DNA from: Antitrichia curtipendula
Lineage: Eukaryota; Streptophyta; Bryopsida; Hypnales; Leucodontaceae
Direction: 5' to 3'
Length of the DNA stretch: 64,000 nt
Assembly (NCBI GenBank): GCA_951230915.1
Contig: OX579638.1
Span: 2,498,696 to 2,562,695, forward strand
Below are positions 27,006 to 36,156 of this stretch, piece by piece. Positions within the stretch are counted from its first letter, which is position 1, and every line of letters starts with the position of its first letter. The notes beneath the pieces were generated by a model. It ran no database searches. It was not told the DNA's origin and worked only from the letters and a program-made list of their open reading frames with translations. Position numbers and translations under genes: made by a program.

Positions 27006-27287
27006 TTATTGTCTTTTTGGCTTTTGTAGCCAATTTCTTCTCAAGTTGTTGTTGAATTTTGGCTTTTTTTTAGCCTTGGCAAGGTCTGATCTTCTCTTCT
27101 TCTTTTCTTCTTTATCATAAAAAATGTCCTCTTGTTCTTTTGCTGCTTTCAACCTATTCAAAGTAAATTCTTGTGAAGTAAGGCATTTGCCGTGAGGATT
27201 CAATCTCTTAGGATTTTTTGGTTTTCTCCTCATAGAACAAGGATATGAGGAAATTTTCAAAATGTTGGATAGGACTCCACTTTTCAA
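27006..27287 (-). CDS. Lysine-rich open frame, possible last exon of transposon protein
   Basis: This 93-codon frame is very basic (KKKRRSDLAKAKKKPKF and similar) and lies just downstream of the protease exons on the same strand. Lysine-rich tails occur in pogo-like transposases, so it may be the last exon of the transposase-protease gene or a separate fragment. No acceptor was assigned with confidence, and it could also be chance. Confidence 0.25.
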   Translation of the reverse strand: MKSGVLSNILKISSYPCSMRRKPKNPKRLNPHGKCLTSQEFTLNRLKAAKEQEDIFYDKEEKKKRRSDLAKAKKKPKFNNNLRRNWLQKPKRQ

Positions 27288-27420
27288 TGTACAATTGCCA
27301 TTCCTGAAGTGACAAAAAAAATTTGAGCATGTGTTTGAATAACTTGAATTTGCAAAAATTTAAATAACTTTGAAAGAATTTGTAAAATTCTAATTTCTTT
27401 TTAGTAGATTAGATGACTTA

Positions 27421-28629
27421 CCTATCTTCATCACTTGTTGAAAAAATTGACCCTCCTTCAAGCATCAATATTGTTTGTTTTATACTCATTCTCTTAGAAT
27501 TTACTTCTGTTTCTTGGAATGTCACATTTTGAAGGTCCCAATGGACCTTCTTCAACTGGGAACAAACATGCATTAACAACAAGTTAATACAAAATCTATT
27601 TGAAAGCAACTAAAGCTTTTGGAATACTATAATTCAAAATTTAATTCAAAAAAGCTTGACACTCTTCATATTCTTCAGTTTAGGGAAGCACACTTACTAT
27701 GTTCTCTTTGTTTTGTCCCAAAGAAACACCTTCTGCAATTGTGTTTAAAAAAACATCCACATTTTTTATCAAATAAATCCCACAATCTGTGCCATTGTCT
27801 TTGGGTTGTTCAGGAACCTACATACACATAACATTTGAAAACATGAGTTGGATTTGTATCATATTATTTTCAAAGACAAAATTCATTGTAATATGCTTTG
27901 TTAACAATGCATCTTCAAATCTTTATGATAAAATTGTAACTTACTTCAACCACTTGCATTTGAAGCTCAAATAGGTCCTTCTTGGAAATTTTCAAAGTCT
28001 CCAAGCTATTTTGTCTTTCCCATTCTGAGCTTAAAAGACTGCCATACAAATAACATATCATCAAGGTTAATGCATTACATTCAATAATCTACAATGGAAG
28101 ATAGAATGGAAAAAATTTATATAATTTAAAAATACTTATAGTTTGATATGTTCTTGTACATCCAAATGAGTTGTTGATTTGAGTGAATTCAAATGTAATA
28201 AACGAGGTCCACTTCCAAGGGAACACATAACAATCATGCTCCAATGTCCACTGTCAAGAAGAAAACATAGTTAATTAGTAGCATTTTGGAAATTAAAATT
28301 TTCAAATAAGTTTCCAAATAAGATTTCACAAAACATAGTAGTGAATACTTGAGTAAAATAGGCAAAAAGATATAGTCACACTTGAAGATATTGATGCCTT
28401 TAAACCAACGTGCAATTATCTTGAATCCATTTGCAGCATCCTCCTTTAGAATGATCACAAGTTTCCTGAAAAAGAAGCTATTGAAAAAATATAATCCCTT
28501 CATATATTGATGCTTTTTTTCTTGATATTTGAGATAAAAATCCACCATTGTGTCTGTTAGGCATTGACCCTTAGTGAAGGACTCAAAATCAGTGGTCCTA
28601 AGAGTCACTGGATTTGAGTCATCACATGG
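27421..28629 (-). pseudogene. Ulp1-type (C48) cysteine protease domain, fused behind the transposase
   Basis: The frame begins straight after the TGA at 28630-28632 and reads into KGQCLTDTMVDFYLKY and YFFNSFFFRKL, which are typical Ulp1/SENP core motifs, then DYIFLPI near 28365. A GT donor at 28348 and an AG acceptor before 28250 join this to GHWSMIV, the catalytic-histidine motif. The usual HLDSL motif reads HLNSL, so the catalytic Asp position is Asn. Later exons at about 28039-27961 and 27830-27709 supply DNGTDCGIYLI with the catalytic Cys; a further one lies near 27560-27421. Ulp1 enzymes cut SUMO or related peptide bonds. Transposon-borne Ulp1 domains are known from plant MULE and CACTA elements; pairing with a pogo transposase is unusual. 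Exon limits after 28150 are uncertain. Confidence 0.7.
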
Positions 28630-28632
28630 TCA

Positions 28633-29528
28633 AACAAATGAATCTTGAACCACTCTTTTTGCCTCATTTGGCATGTCAATGGGATACTCTTCAAACGTAT
28701 CATCTTCGTAAACTGAATTCTCTTCAAATGTATCATCTTCATAAAGCACCTCTTCGATAATATGGTTAATGACTTCATTAACATTTTGATGCAACATCTC
28801 TTCATCCAAATCTTTTTGCAACTCCTCTTCTTCTTTCACATGTGTAAGCAAAGGCAAGGTATTTAAGTGATGTAGACTTGGCCCATAGTATCTATCCATT
28901 GCAGTTGAATCCACTGGAAAGATGTCTATTATCCAATAAAACCCAATTTCAATTATCAGTAACTCAAATATAATAAAATAGCCATGTACATCTTTGAATA
29001 AAAATTTATTTATATATCAAGCAAAAAATTTAGCAAATATTCAAAGGAAGAGTTGAATAGGATCATACCTGTTGCCTTGAAACCTGATATTATATTAGAT
29101 GGCTTCAAGGCTTTGTCCAAAGCATTGGCTGCCATTTTGGCCAAGGTTGATTTCAACACTACTCCATTGCCCCAATCAGGATTTTCTAATGTCATAGCTG
29201 CTTTATCCTCTTGAAGATTTTGCTTAAAGGGTTTGAAGCACGAGACATCAAGAGGTTGCATGCGGTGTGAGGAATGTGAAGGGATTGTAATGATATCTAA
29301 TCCCATCTTGATGCATGTATCTAGTGCCATAGCACTAATATGGCTACAATGGCCATCTAAGACAAGAAGGTGTTTATTGTCTTTACTTACACCTCCTGGA
29401 ACATTGAGTCGAAAGTGGTTAAGCCAGTCACAAAAAATCTCATTAATTACCCATCCATTTTCTTGGACATTCATTGTCGTACTTGGTCCACAATGCTGAA
29501 CATAATCGTGAAGAAGATAGGTTTCTTT
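28633..29528 (-). pseudogene. Pogo/Tigger transposase, C-terminal half (DDE_1 core)
   Basis: DDE_1-type transposases cut and paste TIR elements at TA sites. This part carries the second catalytic aspartate in VLDGHCSH and the third in MQPLDVSCFKPFK, both characteristic of the pogo/CENP-B-derived DDE_1 family. The first exon part ends at 29069 at a GT donor and resumes at 28925 after an AG acceptor. The phase is consistent (1/2) and gives the family motif AMDRYYGPSLHHL. An acidic linker with repeated YEDDTFEE follows, then a TGA at 28630-28632 where the frame runs on into the protease. The upstream end at 29528 is the copia junction. Confidence 0.85.
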
Positions 29529-29763
29529 TGTTGACATACAAACTCTGAAGACTGCAACTGTATCAGTGCAGCAAGGCTGCTTACTTTTTTGACAGTCCTG
29601 AGGTGGGATTATATATAGGTAACCCGGATGACAAAGGACAAGCGAAGTGGGACTAGCAGTAACAAACCCTACGTGTGGATTAAGTGTGTCATGGTAACGG
29701 TTTGGTGGTGGAGGTCGTGCTAATGTAACGAACTGGTTAGGGTTTGAGCATACAATTCCAACA
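29529..29763 (-). repeat. 3' LTR of the copia element
   Basis: It starts TGTTGACATACAAACTC and ends ATTCCAACA on the plus strand and is 235 bp, equal in length to its partner. It abuts the target copy TCTTT at 29524-29528. As the element is on the minus strand, this is the downstream LTR. Confidence 0.97.
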
Positions 29764-29776
29764 CCCCCTCTCGCTC
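29764..29776 (-). promoter_or_regulatory. Polypurine tract next to the 3' LTR
   Basis: On the minus strand GAGCGAGAGGGGG directly precedes the 3' LTR, the position and composition expected of the plus-strand priming site. Confidence 0.85.
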
Positions 29777-30364
29777 AATACCCCCTCTTGCTCTCGATTT
29801 GATGGAAAAACTGGATCAGATTCGAAGTGAAGATGGTGTGTGTGTTATCGGAGGAGACCTTGAGGGAATTTCGAGAGCGGACGGACAGGATGTCCATGGT
29901 AAGCTGAGACTCCTTGAACATAGTGTTGGTCACTTGAGTTTGGTGTGGCGGTAGTGGCGGATCGCTGAGGGAGGTTGTGGCGGCTTGTGTAGGTGCAGAT
30001 GGGGGCGTTGGTGTTGTGGTTGATCTTGAGGATGATCCATCGGGCGAATGAGTGGCTGTTGGAGGCAATGTTTGCCTGGTTGTCAAAGTCTGTGCGTGGG
30101 GGCGTAGGGCTTGGATTAGGGTTTGGCGGAGATAGTGCAGAGGGAGGTAGTCGTATGGTGAGGGCAATATCTGTTAAGGAGAGAGCCTGGGAGGAGTATT
30201 TTGCTGAGCTGTCGGCGTGGTGGGATAATCGGCAGGGCAAGAGAAATGAGCGAGCTCCGAATTTTAAGCACATGCAGACAAAGAGGGCATTATGGATAGA
30301 TAGTTGGGATACACCAGAGTGGGTGAGGGCTAGACTTACTCAGTTGGCAGGGCATGAATGTCGA
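29777..30364. other. Copia 3' internal region between RNase H and LTR
   Basis: About 590 bp that do not belong to pol. A plus-strand frame of 124 codons (29993-30367), opposite in sense to the element, and overlapping minus-strand frames rich in Ser/Pro/Thr are open. None is recognised. The TTAGGGTTTGG string near 30115 gives a telobox-like sequence. It may be an untranslated region or acquired sequence. Confidence 0.4.
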
Positions 30365-31973
30365 TAGCATGGCGATTGGCTGCAAATGTAGAGAAGGGAA
30401 CTGGTTTCGTGAGGAAATCAGCTTCTTGCCGTTGGGTAGGAACAAAATGTACGGAGACGTCTCCGCTTTGAACTTTCTCACGAATAAAGTGATCTTGTAT
30501 TCCAATGTGCTTGGTCCGGGAATGTAGAACTGGGTTGTGAACTAATCATAAGCAAGATTGGTTGTCGCTGTAGATGTGTGTGGGTGTGCTGGAGGTTTCT
30601 CCAAGTTCTTGCAGGAGGGTTCGGAGGTATACGATGTCCTTGGTGGCTTCAGTGAGCACCCGATACTCTGCTTCGGTTGTTGATAGAGACACGGTTGGCT
30701 GAAGTTTACTGCTCCATTGGATGCAGGAATTGCCGAGTTTATGAAGCATGCCAGAGGTGGAGCGACGGGTGTCGAGGTCGCGTCCCCAATCTGCGTCAGT
30801 GAAGGTAAGCAAGGTCGATGGGGAATCGTTGGGGAAGAAGAGGCCAAAATTAAGTGTGCCGTTGAGGTAGCGCAAGATGTGGTCTGCTGCGTCGAGGTGC
30901 GCTTGTTGGGGTGCTTCCATGAAGTGGCTAATCGTGCTAACATCATAGGAAATGTCCGGGCGAGTGTTGGTGGCGAACAGGAGGCTGCCGACCATGGAGC
31001 GGTAAAGTTGAGTATCGATGGGTGGGATGCCGGTGTTCTTGGTTAGGTGGGTTGTGGGATCCATGGGAAGTTTTGCAGGTTGGGAATGCTTGAGTCCAAA
31101 CTTTTCTAGCATGTGACGGAGGTAGGAACGTTGGTGAATGTAGATGCCAAAGGGGTGATACTGGATTTCAGTTCCTAGGTAGTTTGTGGCTATGCCCAAA
31201 TCCGTCATGCAAAACTTGGCATGGAGGGCAGCTTTGAGGGCCTCAATCTGATCGTTGTCGCCTCCCGTAATTAGCAGGTCGTGTATGTAGACTAGAACAA
31301 TTGTCAATTTGTTGTGTCGATGAAGGTAATAGAGATTGGAGTCGGCACTGCTCTGTATTAGTCCTTGAGAACGAAGCCACTGGTCAATGGTGGAGTACCA
31401 GGCCCTAGGTGATTGGCGGAGACCATATAGAGCTTTGCGAACACGGTAGACTTTGGCTGGGTTCCCGGCTTCAGGAAATCCTTGAAGAATCTCCATGATA
31501 ATGTCGCCAGTGATGATGCCATGGAGGAAAGCGGTAATTACGTCCATGTGATGTAGGGGCTAGTCGTACTTGGCGGCGAGGGCAAAGATCAGACAAATTG
31601 TGGACCACCGGACAACGGGAGAGAACAAATCGTTGTAGTCAATGCCATCACGTTGTTGGAAGCCGCGAGCGACGATCCTAGCTTTGTATTTGTCAGGTGT
31701 TCCTGTAGGTCCTTTCTTAAGTTTATAGATCCACTTGGCAGTGATAGGTTGCATGTGAGGTTCACAATCTACGATTTCCCAGGTATGGTTCTGTTCTATA
31801 GATGTAATTTCGGCTTGCATGGCTTGCTGCCATTTGGGGTCCTGAGAGGCTTGTGTATATGTCAATGGCTCTTCTAGAAGTTCAGTGACAAAAGTCCAGA
31901 ACTGGTTTAGGTGATTGGGAGGTTTACGTTGTCTTGTGGGATAGCGAGGTGTGGGAGCTGGAGGAGAAATCAT
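30365..31973 (-). pseudogene. Copia pol: reverse transcriptase and RNase H
   Basis: The first frame (31973-31560) has WIYKLKKGPTGTPDKYKARIVARGF. The second (31547-30546) starts MDVITAFLHG, includes LYGLRQSPRAWY, and carries the catalytic doublet region as LTIVLVYIHDLLITG. In the last, Y-I-H-D replaces the usual YVDD-type motif, so the first catalytic Asp of the pair is missing. RNase H follows, with SLSTTEAEYRVLTEATKD and SDNQS, then an in-frame stop near 30546 after which the C-terminal RNase H motif continues to about 30365. Stops and the altered active site mark it as non-functional. Confidence 0.9.
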
Positions 31974-32331
31974 GGGATTTGGTAATGCCTAGTCAGTTGG
32001 ATTTATAGGATCTATTGGTTCGATTTCATTGGTTGGGATATCTGGCAGCAAGGGAGTGGTATCAAGGTTGTCAGTGGGTGGGAGGTTCGGGGGACTATCA
32101 GGTTGTATAGGTTGTGTGGGAGATGGGCTAATGTAGTGTCTGGATTGTGGTGTGTCTACAGGGATTTCGGTTGGACCTTAGGGATTTCCTGTGGACCTAT
32201 CGATCTGTCCTAAGGGTTGTTCTAGGGTGGGGGAGGGAGTCGATGTGACGTAGTGCATGCCTAATTTAGTTTCATCAAAAAACTAAGTCCATGGTGATAA
32301 TGAGTTTCCGTAGTTGTGGATCATAGGTCCT

Positions 32332-33190
32332 CTATGCCTTGCTGTTGGTGTCATACCCCAAGAAGATGCATCGTTTGCTTTTGCTATCTTGTTTGTGCCT
32401 CTGATCCTTAGGAATGTGATAGAAAGCTAGACATCCAAAAACTCTCAAGTGTGATACTGATGGTTTCGTACCGGTATATTTTTCGAATGGTGTTGTCCCT
32501 TGATTGGCGTGTGTAGGACTTCGGTTCACCATGTAGTTGGCAGTGGAGACGCCTCGCTCCACAGGAACAATGGTAGCTGGCATTGCGTAGATAAGCTCCT
32601 AGCACGCTCCATGATGGTCCTGTTTCTACGTTCTGCAACCCCGTTCTGCTCTGGAGTGTGCGCTTGTGTCAATTGTCTGTGAATTCCACGTTCATTGCAG
32701 AGAGTGATAAATTCGTTGGAGGTGTATTCTCTGCCTCGATCAGTCTGTAGGGTGCGGAGTTTGGTACCTGTTTCAGTTTCTAGCTTGAGTAAAAAGTTCT
32801 GAAAGAACTGAAAGGTTTGAGATTTACTCTGGAGGAGTAGACCCAACTGTAGCGAGAGTAGTCATCAGTAAACACTAAGATATAGCGTGATCCTGCCAAG
32901 GTTGGGACTGAGAGTGGGCCAACTAGGTCGGAGTGGATTTTCTCGCCCGGTCTCAAGGCTCTAGTTGCTGATTTCTTGGAAAACGATTTTCGATGTTGGC
33001 GCCCAGTGAGACAGTGCTCACAGACTCGTGTTATCGAGGGAAGGTGTGGGAGACCCGTCGCTTTGTTTTTGCAGGATAAATGATGGAGACTCTTATAGTT
33101 CAGGTGTCCATAACGACGGTGCCAGAGGGCTGTGGTATCTTCGGAAACTACGGTGTTAACTTGAGGACTAGAGTCGAAGGAGTATAAACC
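32332..33190 (-). pseudogene. Copia pol: integrase segment, frameshifted
   Basis: In changing frames the minus strand reads a zinc-binding motif region (VCEHCLTGRQHRKSF, about 33000), then the integrase core with TLQTDRGREYTSNEF and HTPEQNGVAERRNRTIMERA (32526-32846). It ends with the GKI-like region PFEKYTGTKPSVSHLRVFGC (32332-32583). At least two frame changes are needed to read it through, so it is inactive as it stands. Confidence 0.88.
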
Positions 33191-33211
33191 ATTGGAGCTG
33201 TCACGATGTCC

Positions 33212-33520
33212 TTATGCAAGGATATGTTTGTTTTTATCCAGTATCCAACAGTTCTTGCATGAAAAAATCACGGTGTTGCCTACATCGGCTAAGGATCCTA
33301 CTGAAATCAAATTTTTTCTAATAGATGGTACGTACTTAACTCCGTTCAGCTTTATTTGACCAGCTTGTGTTGTTACAGTTGAAGTACCAGTACCTTGCAC
33401 TAGGTGTGATTCTCCACCACCCGTTCTAACTTCTTGGGTGGTCACGTTGGAGGTACTTGGATTGTCTAGGTTTATCTGTTGACTATGCGATGCGATGTGC
33501 GTGGAAGCTCCGCTGTCCAT
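33212..33520 (-). pseudogene. Copia pol: aspartic protease segment
   Basis: The frame opens with MDSGASTHIAS, the DSGA active-site motif of retrotransposon aspartic proteases, and continues with GVKYVPSIRKNLISVGSL, the conserved spacer region before integrase. It is separated from gag by a stop and ends at a stop near 33212. It is one piece of a broken pol frame. Confidence 0.88.
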
Positions 33521-33601
33521 GTACCAGGGGCTGTAGCTATAGTCTCCCCAGTATTCTGTTAGGGCGGCATCGAAAAATTTGACGGAGTTTGCATGGTGTA
33601 G

Positions 33602-34480
33602 TCAAGGATGAGGAAGTCCGTGGCTTGGTGGCTGACGACAATCGCGCGCGAAGTGACCTATGCGTTCGCAGTTGTAACAAGTGACTGGTGGTCTTGGACT
33701 GTGCATCGGAGTAGGTGGCCGTCTTGGGAAGGTGATCGGAGAAGAGTTGATTGGAAACGGGCCGTAGTAGGATCGTGGGAGTCCGCATCCTGGTCCTCGT
33801 CCGTTGAATTGGTTGTTGTGCAGGGAGTTCTTCCATTTGAAGGTGGCCGTCAATGCTTCCACGTCGCCAAACTGTAGGGTGCGGTGTTCTCTCTTGTGAG
33901 ACTTGGTGAGGAGACTTGATACCACCTGTTTGAAAGACATAGCTGCACTTAGTTGGGTTAGAGTTTGTATCGTGCTCTCAAAACTACGAGGTAGTACATT
34001 TAAAACAAGTTGAATCATGGTTCTATCTGTGGTATTTTCACCCATGCTCGCTAATCGGTTCCTAAGCTCTCGGGTTTTCTTAACATAATCATCTACTGAG
34101 CCGCCCTCTGACAATTTGAGTGACCGAAGTTGGCTCGTGAGAGTGAAGATCTGGGCTTGATCGCCTGCTTGATAAGCTGTTCGCAACGCGGCCCATGCTA
34201 GAGCTGGATCTGTGAAGCTAGCTATTGTATTTACCAGGTCATTGCTAACGGATAGTATCAATGCAGAGACATCATTGGCTTTAGTAGTTTCTAGCTGGGC
34301 CTCTGTGAATGCGCGTCCTGCGAGGTTGGCAAGGAATTCAAGAGGATTGAACACTTCTTCGGTGAGTCTCCACCAGTTCTCTTGACGCAGTATGGCTCTC
34401 ATCTTAAGACTCCAAACGTAGTAGTTAACTACGCCTGTGAGCTTGTTAGTATCCTCTATTGACACATTTCGCTCTCCCAT
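33602..34480 (-). CDS. Copia gag polyprotein segment with CCHC zinc knuckle
   Basis: This 292-codon frame starts at the first ATG inside the 5' LTR and primer site. It shows a UBN2-type gag region (LTGVVNYYVWSLKMRAIL early; LRSLKLSEGGSVDDYVKK in the middle) and a zinc knuckle, CYNCERIGHFARDC, near its end. In intact copia elements gag and pol form one frame; here the frame stops at 33602, just before the protease. It encodes the nucleocapsid and shell of the retrotransposon particle. Confidence 0.92.
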   Translation of the reverse strand: MGERNVSIEDTNKLTGVVNYYVWSLKMRAILRQENWWRLTEEVFNPLEFLANLAGRAFTEAQLETTKANDVSALILSVSNDLVNTIASFTDPALAWAALRTAYQAGDQAQIFTLTSQLRSLKLSEGGSVDDYVKKTRELRNRLASMGENTTDRTMIQLVLNVLPRSFESTIQTLTQLSAAMSFKQVVSSLLTKSHKREHRTLQFGDVEALTATFKWKNSLHNNQFNGRGPGCGLPRSYYGPFPINSSPITFPRRPPTPMHSPRPPVTCYNCERIGHFARDCRQPPSHGLPHP

Positions 34481-34652
34481 ATTGACTGTTCAACTAACTT
34501 AGTGACTCTATCGGGCTGCAGGGCGGCGCTTTCTAGCTAGAGTTCCGACGTGACTCTGGATTGCTGGATCCGACTACACAGGTAGCGATATCTAAAACTA
34601 GCTCTTGTGCTAACTTGCAAAAACCTTGCTTACTCTATTCAAGACAAGAATC

Positions 34653-34664
34653 GCTCTGATACCA
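34653..34664 (-). promoter_or_regulatory. Primer binding site, initiator-Met tRNA type
   Basis: Read on the minus strand directly inside the 5' LTR, the sequence is TGGTATCAGAGC, the standard plant copia site complementary to the 3' end of methionine initiator tRNA. Confidence 0.95.
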
Positions 34665-34899
34665 TGTTGACATACAAACTCTGAAGACTGCAATTGTATC
34701 AGTGCAGCAAGGCTGCTTACTTTTTTGACAGTCCCGAGGTGGGATTATATACAAGTAACCCGGATGACAAAGGACAAGCGAAGTGGGACTAGCAGTAACA
34801 AACCCTACGTGTGGATTAAGTGTGTCATGGTAACGGTTTGGTGGTGGAGGTTGTGCTAATGTAACGAACTGATTAGGGTTTGAGCGTACAGTTCCAACA
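34665..34899 (-). repeat. 5' LTR of the copia element
   Basis: The 235-bp partner of 29529-29763, with about eight substitutions and no indels. It would contain the promoter of the element. It is followed on the plus strand by the second target copy TCTTT (34900-34904). Confidence 0.97.
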
Positions 34900-34904
34900 T
34901 CTTT

Positions 34905-35627
34905 CAAGATGAAATAGTGAGGGATGAAAGTGCCAATAGCACTAATACATACCAAGATAGTTAACCACTCCCTGCTATCACCAGCACAAACGTTCACATT
35001 CTTTGATCCCTTTTTTGCCACAACCTTCAAAGTATTGTTCCTACCCACTGCTTGCACCCCTGTTTCATCAACGTTCCAAATATGGGATGCTCCATATCCT
35101 TGAGACGTAATCAAAGTGGTCAAACTGTCATAAAATTGTGAACACGAGACTTTGTTCAAACCAATACACTTTTTCATTTCTAAAGCTTCACCCATTCGCA
35201 ACACCACCTCCGGATGCCATAACTTGAAGCATTGCCACCACGTTTGTCCAGGACGGTCATCTTTGAATGGATGTTTTCTTGGATGTTTTCTTACAATATC
35301 TTGGACAGTATCTTTTAAAATAGGTAACGTCACAGAGAATGCCATTTCTTGCATCTTAAAGCACCATGCTTTCAACTCACACTCTTCTTCCTTGGTTAGG
35401 TAGGGATCAAAGCCATGTCTCTTTTTCTTGGTCTTTCCATACATCCAATCTGCAATTGATGATGCAGGGATTGAGAATTTTTTTGAAGCATTTCTAATGG
35501 ACCTTTCTCCTGATTTGATGCTGTTTATTGCAGTTCTCATCAACTCTTCTGTCCATTTTCCTTAGCTAGGTCCACCTTCATGAGGCTTAGGAGCTTCAAC
35601 TCGTTGAGATCCTCTAGGGCCTCTCAT
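34905..35627 (-). pseudogene. Pogo/Tigger transposase, N-terminal half
   Basis: The ATG at 35627 opens MRGPRGSQRVEAPKPHEGGP, then a premature TAA occurs at codon 22 (35562-35564). The same frame continues with a psq-type helix-turn-helix (SIRNASKKFSIPASSIADW), a second DNA-binding region (HPFKDDRPGQTWWQCF) and the first catalytic aspartate in IWNVDETGV. The frame ends at the copia insertion. Omitting the retrotransposon and one copy of its 5-bp duplication puts 34905 in the same phase as 29528, so the target was a continuous transposase frame. The TAA shows the copy is now defective unless translation starts further in. Confidence 0.85.
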
Positions 35628-35751
35628 TGTGAAGAAGATCTCACTCAAACTCTTCTCCAATGAACCAACATTGCGTTAGTTATGTACAAAATTAGGGCAA
35701 GGATTGCCAGTCCTTAAACACTGTACCTAGAACATCATACCACAATTGTAG

Positions 35752-36156
35752 TCACAATAGTACTTGTAGACTTAACATAACTTCTTCCACCGTGACCGCC
35801 CCGTCTCGCCCAAACTTCCCACTGGCCACATTCTCTTGATAGCTCTCCTCATCCATGCCTCTGAATAAATGTCGGTGCATGTCAGTCATCACAAAGCCCG
35901 GGTGAGCATTGTGCACCTGAATCCGATGTCCTTTTGGAAGGGAAGCTCGTGGGGAAGCTAACCTTTGAGCAAGCAAACGGCTGAAGGAATTGAGGAGGAT
36001 TTTGGAAAATCGGTAGGAATTGCTGGCATTGGACTTGGACTCCCCGTTGCCGGCTTTGCAAGTGTCCAAAAACTCTTGTGCCAATGTGTCTAGGAACTGT
36101 TCGTCGAATTTGGTGACGTTGGAAAGCTTCTTCTTCAACTCCTTGTTGTTCACATC
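35752..36156 (-). pseudogene. Short-chain dehydrogenase/reductase, single exon fragment
   Basis: The minus-strand exon begins after the acceptor ...TTTGCTGCAG (36157 onward) and reads through the SDR active site YRFSK within SNSYRFSKILLNSFSRLLA, followed by VHNAHPGFVMTDMHRHLF, the conserved PG-x-TD region after the catalytic helix. These are features of the NADPH-dependent SDR group that includes carbonyl and neomenthol/salutaridine reductase-like enzymes. The Rossmann glycine motif (TGxxxGIG) and the catalytic Ser exon were not found upstream to 38 kb, nor a final exon downstream. It may be an exon whose gene was separated by the flanking transposons, or a captured fragment. Confidence 0.75.

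Larger units (their letters stand above)
29529..34899 (-). mobile_element. Ty1/copia LTR retrotransposon, full length, decayed
   Basis: Two 235-bp LTRs (29529-29763 and 34665-34899) both read TG...CA, and the element is flanked by the 5-bp direct repeat TCTTT (29524-29528 and 34900-34904). Transcription is on the minus strand. The domain order, gag, protease, integrase, reverse transcriptase, RNase H, is that of copia. The LTRs differ at about 8 of 235 positions by eye (about 3.4%), so the insertion is not very young. Several frame breaks in pol make autonomous activity unlikely. Confidence 0.97.
27006..35627 (-). mobile_element. Pogo/Tigger-like DNA transposon with Ulp1 protease, interrupted by copia
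   Basis: Reading on the minus strand, a transposase (35627 to 28925) is followed in the same frame by an Ulp1-type protease (28629 to about 27421) and a lysine-rich stretch (27287-27006). The element is broken by the copia insertion at 29529-34899. I could not identify terminal inverted repeats or a TA target duplication, so these limits are those of the recognisable coding sequence, not of the element. Two in-frame stops (35562-35564 and 28630-28632) indicate decay. Confidence 0.7.
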
